A DNA stretch of 64,000 nucleotides from Burkholderia cenocepacia (GCF_900446215.1 NZ_UAQZ01000017.1:1-64000); one strand, 5' to 3'. Counted from the stretch's first letter, positions 1 through 8,348 are shown. Made by a program: numbers and translations. Notes: generated by a model from the letters alone, not told the origin.

Positions 1-520
1 GCGCCGCCCAGTCGATGCCGTAGTCGGCCGCGAACGAATGGAAGTCGAGCAGCAGGGCGGCGACCGCGTCATACGTCGCGAGCGGCGACGGCGCGCCGTT
101 GCCCGTCATGCGACATGCGTCGGGCAGCGCAGCCAGCGGGCGCGCATGCAGCTGCATGCCGTCCGGCGAGTCGGTGAAGACCATGCCGCCGCGCCAGCGT
201 GCATACATCCCGATCAGGCCGGAGACGGCCGCCGTGCTCGCGTTGTACGCGGGATCGCGCCAGCACAGGTTGCCGGTGCGCGTCGTGTTGTAGATGACCG
301 CGCCGTGCGGCCCGATCTCGGCGATCGCGCCGGTGCCGGCAAGCGCCCAGATACCGTGTGTCTGCGGCACGAACGCGCCGTCCTGCCACGCGGCGCGCAG
401 CATCTCGGGCGGCGCGGACGGCAGCCCGCCCGGCACGACGGGCTCGTTGCCGTCGCCGCCGCAGCCGGGCAGCCAGCCGGAGATACCGAGGCTCCATATC
501 AGGGTGGCGAAGGCACGCAT
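1..520 (-). CDS. Secreted lipoprotein, N-terminal part (possible S41-family peptidase), cut by window edge
   Basis: A minus-strand frame stays open from an ATG at 520 to the left edge, so only the first 173 residues are visible. The N-terminus is a short hydrophobic signal ending in a lipobox (LPGC near residues 17-20), so the mature protein should be a lipid-anchored envelope protein. The last visible stretch (DFHSFAADYGIDWAA) resembles the segment that precedes the catalytic part of many S41 peptidases (a Y/F-rich helix followed by 'DW'). That match is a recollection of family pattern and is weak. The gene starts 3 bases after the stop of the DUF4156-type lipoprotein gene upstream, so the two are probably co-transcribed. 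The catalytic region, if any, lies outside the window. Confidence 0.7.
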   Translation of the reverse strand, partial: MRAFATLIWSLGISGWLPGCGGDGNEPVVPGGLPSAPPEMLRAAWQDGAFVPQTHGIWALAGTGAIAEIGPHGAVIYNTTRTGNLCWRDPAYNASTAAVSGLIGMYARWRGGMVFTDSPDGMQLHARPLAALPDACRMTGNGAPSPLATYDAVAALLLDFHSFAADYGIDWAA

Positions 521-522
521 CG

Positions 523-894
523 TCACGCCCCGGCGCCCGGGCAGCGATACACGCTGCCGGTCAGCGTGACGCCGGTCTGCCGCAGGTAGCCGCCGTCGGT
601 ACCGTCGAAACTGCCGCTTTGCACGCCGCGCTGCGTGAGCAGCACCACGACGTTGCCGCCGAGCGCGGCCGCGCGGGTCTTCAGGTCGTTGCGCGCCCCG
701 GTCTCGAACGTCGCATCGGGGATGAAGCCGCCGATCAGGAAGTTGCCGCGGCTGCCGGTCACGTCGCCGAGGTGGCGGCAGGTGCCGCCGGGGTCGCTCG
801 TGACGATGCGCACGTCGCGCCCCGCGGCGGAAGGTTCGAGCGGCGCGCATGCCGCCAGCGCGACAGGAAGGCCCAACAGCCAGGCAGGTCTCAT
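523..894 (-). CDS. DUF4156-type lipoprotein
   Basis: The 123-residue protein has a signal peptide ending in a lipobox (LAAC, cysteine near residue 16), so it is a predicted lipoprotein. The rest fits the DUF4156 family: an early 'VRIVTSDPGG-C' strand, a central 'GSRGNFLIGG' segment, then 'GARNDLKTRAAALGGNVVVLL' spread over the C-terminal half, with a final cysteine. Family members are small envelope proteins of unknown function. ATG 894 was chosen because the frame upstream of it lacks protein-like composition and this start gives a proper signal peptide. The gene lies 3 bases before the next lipoprotein gene and 170 bases downstream of the response-regulator stop, on the same strand. Confidence 0.85.
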   Translation of the reverse strand: MRPAWLLGLPVALAACAPLEPSAAGRDVRIVTSDPGGTCRHLGDVTGSRGNFLIGGFIPDATFETGARNDLKTRAAALGGNVVVLLTQRGVQSGSFDGTDGGYLRQTGVTLTGSVYRCPGAGA

Positions 895-1064
895 GTTTTC
901 GCCGTAACGAATGCGCGGAATCGCGCGACAGCGCCACTTTAGGGACGCCGGCCGCGCCGCGCATCGGGCGAAGGTCGCGCGCTGGCGACGGAAAGGATCC
1001 GACGAAAGTCGTAGATACGGGGAAGCGCGGTCGACGCGCGGCCGGCACTGGCCGCTCGGCGACG

Positions 1065-1712
1065 TCAGGTTTTCGGCGCCATCAATCCTTCGCGCCACGC
1101 GAGCGCGACGGCCTGCGTGCGGTCGGACAGATGCAGTTTCGACATCACGTTGCCGAGATGCGTCTTGACCGTCTTTTCCGTGATGCCGAGCGTCGCGGCG
1201 ATGCGCGCGTTGCTGCCGCCCTCGGCCAGGCAGCGCAGCACTTCGAGCTCGCGCGCGGTCAATGCGGCGAACGGGTTGCGCGGCGGCTTGCGCAACGCAC
1301 CGATCATGCGCTGCGCGATGCCGGGGTGCAGCGTCGGTTCGCCGTGGACGGCCGCATGGATCGCTTGCAGCAAACGCTCGCCGCGCATCGATTTCAGCAG
1401 GAACGAATCGGCGCCGGCGTCGATCGCGGCCAGTGCCAGCGCATCGTCGTCGGACGACGTCAGCACCATGATGTGCGTGTCGCCGCTGGCCGCCCGAATC
1501 GCACGAATCACCGCCGGCACGCCGGCGTGGCCCATGCCGGGCATCATCAGGTCGAGCAACAGCACGTCGGGACGATGCACGCGTACCTGCTCGACCGTGG
1601 ACGCGCCGTCGTCCGTTTCCGCGACGATCTCGAACGACGCATCGAGCCGCAACAGGCCACGGATGCCTTCGCGCACGACCGCGTGATCGTCGGCAACGAG
1701 GATGGTGGTCAT
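1065..1712 (-). CDS. NarL/FixJ-family response regulator
   Basis: A 215-residue two-domain response regulator. The receiver domain (about 1-120) has the acidic pair at residues 8-9, the phospho-acceptor aspartate near 54 (LLLDLMMPG) and the conserved lysine near 107. The C-terminal LuxR-type helix-turn-helix (about 148-210) carries the usual LTARELEVL start and a recognition helix around TEKTVKTHL. It should bind DNA after phosphorylation by the kinase encoded just upstream. The start ATG overlaps the kinase stop by 4 bases (ATGA), so the pair is translationally coupled. The targets are not evident from the window. Confidence 0.95.
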   Translation of the reverse strand: MTTILVADDHAVVREGIRGLLRLDASFEIVAETDDGASTVEQVRVHRPDVLLLDLMMPGMGHAGVPAVIRAIRAASGDTHIMVLTSSDDDALALAAIDAGADSFLLKSMRGERLLQAIHAAVHGEPTLHPGIAQRMIGALRKPPRNPFAALTARELEVLRCLAEGGSNARIAATLGITEKTVKTHLGNVMSKLHLSDRTQAVALAWREGLMAPKT

Positions 1713-3166
1713 GTGGTCTCCATCGGATTGAAATGGACGGTCACGCGCGTGCCGTCCGCGCCCGACACGATGTCGAGCCTGCCGCCGGGCAGCGCGTCCG
1801 CGCGCCAGCGCAAATTGCCGAGCCCCATGCCGACGGGCACGGCGGCCGGGTCGAAACCGGCGCCGTCGTCGCGCACGCTCCATCGCCAGTGTGCCGGCGG
1901 ACGGGCGGCCGATGCGTGGCCAGCATCGCCCGGTTCGCACGCGATGTCGATGCGGCGACAGCCGCTATGGCGCAGCGCATTCGCGACCGCCTCGTGCGTG
2001 ATCATCAGCAACTCGTGCGCGGCCGCCGGATCGGCATCGAGCGTGCGCGCCGCGGCGTCTGGCAGGTCGAGCGACCACGCGATGCCCGAGCCGGCCAGCA
2101 AGTCGCGCACCGCGTGCGAAACGGCCGCACGCAGGCCGTCCTCGGCAATCGCGGGCAGGCTGAAGCCGGTCACCACGTTGTCGAGATCCTGCTGCAGGTG
2201 ATCGGCCAGACGTCGTGCCGCGCCGACGGTCGGCAACAGGTCGGGGTGACGCTGCGCCTCGTATTCCAGCTCGGTCAGCTTGAGGCCGAGCACGAAGCTG
2301 CGCTGCTTCGCGGTGTCGTGCAGGTCGCGGGCGATGCGCGTGCGCTCGACCGATACCGCGAGCGCCTTCTGCATGCCGAACGCCCGCGCGAGCGCATCGG
2401 CCATCCGGTTGAAATGCGCGGCCAGCGCGCCGAGTTCGTCGCGCGACGCATCGGCGATCCGCGCCGACAAGTCGCCGGCCGCCCAGCGGTCGGCCGCCGC
2501 CGTCATCCGCCGCACGCGCCGCACCAGCAACCAGACGAGCAAGCCCGCGAAGCTCGCGCCCATCGCACCGAGATACAGCACGGTGCGGATCAGGTCGTAG
2601 GCCGAGGCGTCGTCCGCGATCTCGTAGTGGAGTTGCCAGCCCGGCCAGTAATGGACGCCGATCCGCGCGATCGCGCCGCCGGCCAGCGCGATGCGCGTGA
2701 CGATGGCCCAGTCGCCGTCACGATGCAGCATCGTGTCGGGCGCGGCCGGGTCGGCCAGTGTCGCCGCGAACGCGTCGGACAGCAGCGGCGACGCGGCCGG
2801 CGACGTTTCGCATCCCGCGCCATCCGGCTGCGCGATGCGCACCTGCAACCGGCCGGCGCCGAAGAAGCCCATCATCGGCGCGAAATCCATCACGTCGCGC
2901 GCGCCGATTCGTGCGATTTGCCAGAACATCGCGTCGGCCGCGGCGCGGCAGGCGACCGGGTCGCGCAAGTCGACGGCGCCGGTCGCGGCGGCCAGTGCAG
3001 GGCGATCGAGATTGCCGAGAAAACGGCGAATGTCGCTTTCGGCATGCGTGCGCCACAACACGCTCGTCAGCACCGACGACAGCACCATCGCGACGAACCC
3101 CACGACGATGAACGTCGGTACGAGCTTGACGAACAAGCCGCGAAAGCCGATCCGGAATGTGCGCAA
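1709..3166 (-). CDS. HisKA_3-type membrane sensor histidine kinase
   Basis: A 485-residue sensor kinase. A first transmembrane helix spans about 11-37 and a second about 195-215, enclosing a periplasmic sensor domain of roughly 155 residues with no recognised ligand motif. A HAMP linker follows (about 214-266). The dimerisation/phospho-acceptor segment is of the NarX/DegS type, with ERTRIARDLHD and the histidine near 283. The C-terminal ATPase shows the N-box (HEAVANALRHS), the D-box (VRDDGAGF) and a G-box (GMGLGNLR). It phosphorylates the NarL-type regulator encoded 4 bases into its stop. Usual length for the family. The signal sensed cannot be inferred. Confidence 0.95.
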   Translation of the reverse strand: MRTFRIGFRGLFVKLVPTFIVVGFVAMVLSSVLTSVLWRTHAESDIRRFLGNLDRPALAAATGAVDLRDPVACRAAADAMFWQIARIGARDVMDFAPMMGFFGAGRLQVRIAQPDGAGCETSPAASPLLSDAFAATLADPAAPDTMLHRDGDWAIVTRIALAGGAIARIGVHYWPGWQLHYEIADDASAYDLIRTVLYLGAMGASFAGLLVWLLVRRVRRMTAAADRWAAGDLSARIADASRDELGALAAHFNRMADALARAFGMQKALAVSVERTRIARDLHDTAKQRSFVLGLKLTELEYEAQRHPDLLPTVGAARRLADHLQQDLDNVVTGFSLPAIAEDGLRAAVSHAVRDLLAGSGIAWSLDLPDAAARTLDADPAAAHELLMITHEAVANALRHSGCRRIDIACEPGDAGHASAARPPAHWRWSVRDDGAGFDPAAVPVGMGLGNLRWRADALPGGRLDIVSGADGTRVTVHFNPMETT

Positions 3167-3358
3167 CGCGGGCTCCTCGTTTTTCTGTCTTTTACCGTTG
3201 CCCCGGCAAAGCAGGGCGGCCAGCTTTCAATCGCGCCATGTTGACGTTTTTTCGCGGCGGTTGCAGCGGCGTTTTTGCCGGGCAACCACGTTGGGGTGAA
3301 GACGAGGCGGCCAACAGCTCCCGCGATGGCACATGCGAGGCCATGAACCACCGCACTC

Positions 3359-3378
3359 GACATTATAGAAATAATGTC
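3359..3378. promoter_or_regulatory. Perfect inverted repeat upstream of the kfrA-like gene
   Basis: Half-site GACATTAT, a 4-base spacer AGAA, then ATAATGTC: a perfect 8-4-8 inverted repeat. It sits about 80 bases before the kfrA-like start in an AT-rich tract (about 3355-3450) that contrasts with the GC-rich surroundings. A second, shorter inverted repeat (TAACG-5-CGTTA, 3408-3422) and a plausible sigma-70 promoter (TTGGAT 3399-3404, 16-base spacer, TATATT 3421-3426) lie between it and the gene. KfrA proteins repress their own promoters by binding inverted repeats, so autoregulation is the likely role (inference). Confidence 0.5.
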
Positions 3379-3455
3379 AAAACTCAATTGACGAATGATT
3401 GGATATCTAACGGTTTACGTTATATTATTTATCAAATTCCCGACGAAACCCCGCC

Positions 3456-4475
3456 ATGTCCGATCTCGCCGCCGACGAACCCCGCCTGACCGCCGAAATC
3501 GAGCGCCTCAAGGCCGACTTCCCGAAAACCCGGGAGCTGTATCGCGAAGCCTGCGCGTTGCTGTTCTTCCGCTTCGGCATCACGCCGACGGCGAACCGCC
3601 TGTACCAGCTCGTCCGCAAGGGCAGCATGAGCACGCCGACGGCCGTCCTGGCCGAGTTCTGGGCCGAGCTGCGGGAAAAGAGCCGCGTGCGCATCGAGCA
3701 CCCGGACCTGCCGGCCGATCTGCAGGCCGCGGCAGGCGAACTGGTCGCGGCGCTGTGGAACCGGTCGAGTACCGACGCGGCCGCCGCACTCGACTCGCTG
3801 CGCGCGGAAGTCGAAGCCCAGCGGGCCGCGGCGCAAGCGGAAGTCGCGACGTTGCAGGCCGAACTGGCCCGCACCGAAACCGCGCTGGAGCAACGCACGA
3901 CCGCGCTGCTGGCCGCGCAGGTCCGCATTCAGGAACTGGAGCAGGCGAGGGCGGCGGACGATGCATCGCGGCAAGCGCTGCAAGCGGATATCGAACGCCT
4001 GACAGCCGACAACGCGGAGGCCGATCGCGCACTCGCCGAAGCCCGCGCGGATTTCACCGCCCAGCTCGACCGGTTGCGCGACGACGCGGGCCGCGCCGAG
4101 GCGCGCCTGCGCGCATCGGAGAAGCGGGCGCTTCAGGAAATCGATCGCGAGCGGCTCGCGGCCGCACGATTGCAAAAGGAACTCGACGCAGCGACATCGC
4201 GCGCGGAACAGCGCGATGCGCAGCAGCGGAAGGACATGGCCGCGCTACAGGCGCAACTCGGCGACGCGTTGCATCGCTGCGGCGTGCTTCAGGGGCAGCT
4301 CGACGGCGCCCTGGCGACCGATGCGGCGCGCAGCAACCAGCTCGACGCGCTGAGGCGCGAGATGGCGGCGCTCGTGCGCCGGCCGCCGTTGCGCGGAGTC
4401 AAGGCCCTCCCGGCCGCCGAACGGAGCGAGCGGCGGGCACGCATGAGAAAGCGCGCCGACGAAGCGCCGCGCTGA
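3456..4475 (+). CDS. KfrA-like coiled-coil DNA-binding protein
   Basis: A 339-residue protein with a KfrA N-terminal DNA-binding domain (about 10-80: a helical segment with 'FFRFGITPTANRLYQLVRKGSMSTPTAVLAEFW' composition split over two helices). A very long, alanine/glutamate/arginine-rich coiled coil (about 100-300) and a basic tail follow. KfrA is best known from broad-host-range plasmids, where it binds DNA, autoregulates and affects segregation; chromosomal homologues occur in Burkholderia. The gene has its own AT-rich promoter region with inverted repeats and converges on the Tat-protein gene. Its targets here are unknown. It could be a nucleoid or segregation accessory factor of a secondary replicon (inference). 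Confidence 0.85.
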   Translation: MSDLAADEPRLTAEIERLKADFPKTRELYREACALLFFRFGITPTANRLYQLVRKGSMSTPTAVLAEFWAELREKSRVRIEHPDLPADLQAAAGELVAALWNRSSTDAAAALDSLRAEVEAQRAAAQAEVATLQAELARTETALEQRTTALLAAQVRIQELEQARAADDASRQALQADIERLTADNAEADRALAEARADFTAQLDRLRDDAGRAEARLRASEKRALQEIDRERLAAARLQKELDAATSRAEQRDAQQRKDMAALQAQLGDALHRCGVLQGQLDGALATDAARSNQLDALRREMAALVRRPPLRGVKALPAAERSERRARMRKRADEAPR

Positions 4476-4519
4476 CTGCAGGGCCGATCGGCGCCGCATG
4501 CGCGAAGCGACGTGGCGCG

Positions 4520-4549
4520 AGCGGCCGGCCCGACCGACCGCCGGCCGCT
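4520..4549. terminator. Hairpin between convergent genes
   Basis: Perfect 10-bp arms, AGCGGCCGGC and GCCGGCCGCT, around a 10-base loop, lying between the stops of the kfrA-like gene (4475) and the convergent Tat-protein gene (4559). There is no T-run on either side, so intrinsic termination is uncertain. Confidence 0.4.
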
Positions 4550-4558
4550 GCGCCCCGC

Positions 4559-6130
4559 TCAACTCCCCACATACCGCGACGGCAGCGGCGGCGCGTCCGC
4601 CGGAATCGTCACGAGCGACGTGTTCAGCCAGCCTTGCGGCGTGCCGTTCGACTGCGCATACGCGCCGACGTACGGCATCATCCGCGTCGTCTGATAGACC
4701 TGCGGCGTCCAGCCGGCGGGCGCGATGAAGATCGACGTCGCGCGCTTCTCGCTGTACGCGGATGCGCCGTACGTCGAGATGTTCCACAACGTCTGCTGAT
4801 ACGTCGCGTAGTCGGCGTTGTGGCGCGAGCCGCCGGCCTGCCAGCCTTCGAGCTGGATGAACGTGTTGTACGTGCCGGCGCCCGCGAGCAGGTTGTTCAC
4901 CGTGCGCCCGTACAGGAACGACAGGATCAGCCCGCAATTCGCCGGCGCGAAATCGTTGCCGACGCTCAGGTAATAGCGGCCCGTCGTGTTCACGACCGAT
5001 GCGTAGTGCGAATTGCCGATATCCGTCGACGTCGCCAGCCCGCTCGCCCCCATGAAACTGTCGAAGGCCTGCATCGTGACGCCCGCCGGCAGGTCGCTGG
5101 TCGCGCTGATCGCGACGAGGTGCGAACCGGCCGCCAGCAGCGTCAGGAACGCGGACAGCGTGGCCGCGTTCCAGTTGCCTTGCGCGTCGACGAACGGGAA
5201 CGCGCGATAGCCGGTCAGCGAGAAAACCGCCGGGTCGGAGCCGGCCTGCCACGCGATCTGCGGCACCCACATCGTCAGCGGGCCCGCGTTCGACGCGCTC
5301 GACACGTACTGCTTCAGCGCATCGATCAATTGCGCATCGGCGCCGGGCAGCACGGTGTACGACGCGCCGTCCTGCCAGCGTCGCACCCATTGCGCGACGA
5401 AGCCCGCGAGCTGGCCGCCGGTGAAGTCGGCGGGCGGCACGTAGCCGAGCGAGCCCGTGCCCTGATACGCGGACCGGATCGCCGCGGCCGTGCGCACGTT
5501 GCTGCCGAACATGCTGTTCGCGAAATCTTGGCAGTTGTTGGCCGGCGGCGTCGCGAGTTGCGCGAGCGGGACGACCCATGCGCCGTTCGCGGTCGCGACG
5601 CCGCGATACAGGTTGAGATTCGCGACCGAGTCGTGGCCGGGAAACGTCGCGGCGTCGGCGCCCGACACGTAGCCGGCCGACGGCGTGACGCTGACGGTGG
5701 TCGGCTGCGACCCGAACGGATGCGTGTACGCGATCGCGAACGATGCGTCGCCGCCGGCGAGGCTGAACGATCCCGTGCAATCGCCCCAGCTGTTCGACGC
5801 GCTGACGGCGGTCGATTGCCCGGTCGCGATCAAACTTTGCGACGCCTGCGGCGTCGAGCCGCTCTGGCTCGCCGCATTGCCGAACGCGAGCGTGGTCGAC
5901 GGAATCGCGTTGACGACGTTGATCGTGATCGAGCGATCGCCGATGCCGTAGCTGCGGGCGGACGTATCGGCGGCGCCGGTGGCGGCGAACGACGACGCGG
6001 CGGCCGGGCTGCCGTCGCCGCCGCAGGCAGCCAGCGAGCCGACGAGCGGCGACAGGGTCAGCGCGGCGCCGCGCTGGATGAAGCGCCGGCGGTTCGGCGC
6101 GGTCGGGCGGACGGGTTTCGAAGCGGTCAT
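4559..6130 (-). CDS. Tat-exported protein of unknown function
   Basis: A 523-residue protein with a twin-arginine signal (NRRRFIQRGAALTL) that runs into a lipobox-like LAAC, so it is exported folded and may be lipid-anchored. Residues about 50-170 are rich in Ser/Thr/Gly and predicted beta strand. The pattern (SITINVVNAI, a 'SNSWGDCTGSFSLAGGD' loop, then 'THPFGSQPTTVSV') is reminiscent of an aegerolysin-like beta-sandwich, an inference of low certainty. The C-terminal 330 residues contain many Trp/Tyr and no catalytic motif I recognise. ATG 6130 was chosen because it directly precedes the Tat signal. A 22-bp perfect palindrome lies 45 bases upstream. Not assigned to a family. Confidence 0.75.
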   Translation of the reverse strand: MTASKPVRPTAPNRRRFIQRGAALTLSPLVGSLAACGGDGSPAAASSFAATGAADTSARSYGIGDRSITINVVNAIPSTTLAFGNAASQSGSTPQASQSLIATGQSTAVSASNSWGDCTGSFSLAGGDASFAIAYTHPFGSQPTTVSVTPSAGYVSGADAATFPGHDSVANLNLYRGVATANGAWVVPLAQLATPPANNCQDFANSMFGSNVRTAAAIRSAYQGTGSLGYVPPADFTGGQLAGFVAQWVRRWQDGASYTVLPGADAQLIDALKQYVSSASNAGPLTMWVPQIAWQAGSDPAVFSLTGYRAFPFVDAQGNWNAATLSAFLTLLAAGSHLVAISATSDLPAGVTMQAFDSFMGASGLATSTDIGNSHYASVVNTTGRYYLSVGNDFAPANCGLILSFLYGRTVNNLLAGAGTYNTFIQLEGWQAGGSRHNADYATYQQTLWNISTYGASAYSEKRATSIFIAPAGWTPQVYQTTRMMPYVGAYAQSNGTPQGWLNTSLVTIPADAPPLPSRYVGS

Positions 6131-6174
6131 GGGGCGTTCCTGGTCACGGGTTCGAGAGGCGGTAACGGTCCGGC

Positions 6175-6196
6175 GCATTGCACACGTGTGCAATGC
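6175..6196. promoter_or_regulatory. 22-bp perfect palindrome upstream of the Tat-protein gene
   Basis: The half-site GCATTGCACAC is followed immediately by its exact reverse complement, with no spacer. It sits 45 bases upstream of the minus-strand ATG at 6130, where an operator overlapping a promoter is expected. It could bind a dimeric repressor of the downstream gene or form a cruciform. The cognate protein is unknown. Confidence 0.5.
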
Positions 6197-6397
6197 CGGC
6201 TGCGTCCTCGCGGTCGCCGGCACATGCGCCGCGCGTATTTATGCGGGAGATCGATGAAATGCCTGCGACGAAACCGAGTCGCCGATGTGACGCGCCGCGC
6301 GCGGACGGCCCGGGCGGGCGAGGGGAGCGCCGGCCAGGCATTGGGTGCGCGACGGGGATCGGGTAAAGTGCCGCTCAACATGCCGGTTCGACGTTAC

Positions 6398-6412
6398 TAG
6401 ACGACCGGTCTA
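6398..6412. promoter_or_regulatory. NemR-type operator before the tetR gene
   Basis: TAGAC-GACCG-GTCTA: perfect 5-base arms separated by 5 bases, 22 bases before the TetR start codon. The same sequence with one base changed recurs at 7096-7110 before the reductase gene. It resembles the E. coli NemR box (TAGACC-N4-GGTCTA). The likely role is autorepression by the adjacent regulator. Confidence 0.75.
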
Positions 6413-6434
6413 ATCGTTGCTACCATACGCCATC

Positions 6435-7055
6435 ATGAATGCATCTTCAGGCGCCGAAGTCCGCCAGCACATCCTGAACATCGCGAAGCCGATCATGCTC
6501 CACAAGGGGTTTTCGGCGGTCGGTCTGAACGAGATTCTCGCCGCGGCGGGCATCCCGAAGGGCTCGTTCTACCATTACTTCGGCTCGAAAGAGGCATTCG
6601 GCGAAGCGCTGCTCGAATCGTATTTCGAAGGCTATCTCGCGCATCTCGACAACCTGCTCAAGCACCAGGCCGGCACGGGCGCCGAGCGCCTGATGACGTA
6701 CTGGGGCAATTGGCTGCACACGCAATGCGCGGACGATCCGGAAGGCAAGTGCCTCGCGGTGAAGCTCGGCGCGGAAGTGTCGGATCTGTCGGAAGCGATG
6801 CGCGCGGTATTGCGGCGCGGCACCAGCCAGATCATCGAGCGGCTCGCGGGCGGCATCGAAGGCGGGCTCGCCGACGGGTCGCTGAGCGGCGTCGACGATC
6901 CGTCGTACACGGCCGCGATCCTGTACGAGCTGTGGCTGGGCGCGACGCTGCTGGAAAAGATTCACCGCAACCGCAAACCGCTCGAAAGGGCGATGGCCGA
7001 AACGCGGCGCATGCTGAACCTGCCGCCGGCCGCACACGACGGAGCGCAGTCGTAA
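6435..7055 (+). CDS. TetR-family regulator, NemR/AcuR-like
   Basis: A 206-residue TetR-type repressor. The N-terminal helix-turn-helix (about 10-58) ends with the typical recognition segment GIPKGSFYHYFGSKEAFGEA. The C-terminal ligand domain contains cysteines near 92 and 101 (TQCADDPEGKC), which matches the redox/electrophile-sensing style of NemR-like proteins. ATG 6435 is preferred over an in-frame TTG at 6417 because the TTG has no better ribosome site and lies only 5 bases beyond the operator. Its two operators suggest control of itself and the CurA-like reductase. Induction by electrophiles such as quinones or enals is inferred from the family. Confidence 0.93.
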   Translation: MNASSGAEVRQHILNIAKPIMLHKGFSAVGLNEILAAAGIPKGSFYHYFGSKEAFGEALLESYFEGYLAHLDNLLKHQAGTGAERLMTYWGNWLHTQCADDPEGKCLAVKLGAEVSDLSEAMRAVLRRGTSQIIERLAGGIEGGLADGSLSGVDDPSYTAAILYELWLGATLLEKIHRNRKPLERAMAETRRMLNLPPAAHDGAQS

Positions 7056-7095
7056 TCCGGGCGCGCCTGGGCGCGCCTTGTTTTTGCCCTGATTC

Positions 7096-7110
7096 TAGAC
7101 GACTGGTCTA
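7096..7110. promoter_or_regulatory. NemR-type operator before the reductase gene
   Basis: TAGAC-GACTG-GTCTA, differing by one spacer base from the site at 6398-6412, about 180 bases before the reductase start. Finding two near-identical copies flanking the regulator gene is strong internal evidence for a dedicated operator. Confidence 0.75.
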
Positions 7111-7289
7111 CTCAATCCTTCATGACGAACGCTTCACGCTGCGTTACGCTGTCCCGATCGTTCCCACCGCCTGCCTGCGAGCGCACCGGCCCGGCCGCCG
7201 ATGCCGCCACGGGCGTGCACTTCCTGCTGGTCCATCCCTGATCCGATCGTGCCCACGAAGCACGTTCATTCCTGTTGACGGAGGCTCAC

Positions 7290-8348
7290 ATGCCGCAAAG
7301 CAAGACCGCAAACCGCCAGATCATCCTGAATTCGCGCCCGGTCGGCGCACCGACGCCGGACAACTTCCGCGCCGAAACGAGCGACGTGCCGGTGCCCGGC
7401 CCCGGCCAGGTGCTGCTGCGCACCGTCTGGTTGTCGCTCGACCCGTACATGCGCGGCCGGATGAGCGACGCGCCGTCGTATGCGCCGCCGGCCGAACTGG
7501 GCCAGCCGATGGTCGGCGGCACGGTCAGCCGCGTGGTGTCGTCGAACCTGCCGGCGTTTCGCGAAGGCGATCTGGTTGTCGCCGGAGCCGGCTGGCAGGA
7601 CTACGCGCTGTCCGACGGACGCGACCTGATCCCGCTCGGCCGCGACTTCGCGCATCCGTCGTACGCGCTCGGCGTGCTCGGCATGCCGGGCTTCACCGCG
7701 TACACGGGGCTGCTGAAGATCGGCGAACCGAAGGCCGGCGAAACCGTGGTCGTCGCGGCCGCGAGCGGCGCGGTCGGCGCCGTGGTCGGCCAGATCGCGA
7801 AGCTGAAGGGTTGCCGCGTGGTCGGCGTCGCGGGCGGCGCCGACAAGTGCGCGTACGTGACCGGCACGCTCGGCTTCGACGCATGCGTCGACCACCACGA
7901 TCCGGCGTTTGCCGCGAAGCTGAAGGACGCGTGCCCGAACGGCATCGACGTCTATTTCGAGAACGTCGGCGGCGCGGTGTTCGACGCGGTGTGGCCGTTG
8001 CTGAACGACCATGCGCGCGTGCCCGTCTGCGGGATCATCGCGCATTACAACGACGCGGCCTACGACGACAAGGCGCTGTCGACCGGCCGTGATCGGGTGC
8101 CGGCGCTGATGGGGGCGATCCTGCGCAAGCGCATCCGCGTGCAGGGTTTCATCATCCTCGATCACTATGCGAGCGGCTATGCGCCGTTCCTGAAGGACAT
8201 GAGCGAATGGGTCGCGCAGGGCAAGGTGAAGACGCTCGAGGACGTCGTCCCCGATCTCGCCGACGCGCCGCAAGCGCTGATCGGCTTGCTCGCCGGCAAG
8301 AATTTCGGCAAGGTCGTCGTGCGTGTCGGCCCGGACGAGCTGGCCTGA
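7290..8348 (+). CDS. NADP-dependent medium-chain reductase, CurA/YncB-like
   Basis: A 352-residue zinc-independent medium-chain dehydrogenase/reductase. The N-terminal GroES-like part contains LDPYMRGRMSD, typical of the leukotriene-B4-12-hydroxydehydrogenase/CurA group. The Rossmann domain has an ASGAVGAVVGQ-type dinucleotide loop near 155-165. No zinc ligands are present. Such enzymes reduce alpha,beta-unsaturated ketones and aldehydes with NADPH in the cytoplasm, a detoxification role that fits a NemR-type regulator. ATG 7290 has a GGAGG ribosome site 6 bases upstream; a TTG at 7275 was rejected. The small monooxygenase gene downstream may share the transcript. Confidence 0.93.
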   Translation: MPQSKTANRQIILNSRPVGAPTPDNFRAETSDVPVPGPGQVLLRTVWLSLDPYMRGRMSDAPSYAPPAELGQPMVGGTVSRVVSSNLPAFREGDLVVAGAGWQDYALSDGRDLIPLGRDFAHPSYALGVLGMPGFTAYTGLLKIGEPKAGETVVVAAASGAVGAVVGQIAKLKGCRVVGVAGGADKCAYVTGTLGFDACVDHHDPAFAAKLKDACPNGIDVYFENVGGAVFDAVWPLLNDHARVPVCGIIAHYNDAAYDDKALSTGRDRVPALMGAILRKRIRVQGFIILDHYASGYAPFLKDMSEWVAQGKVKTLEDVVPDLADAPQALIGLLAGKNFGKVVVRVGPDELA

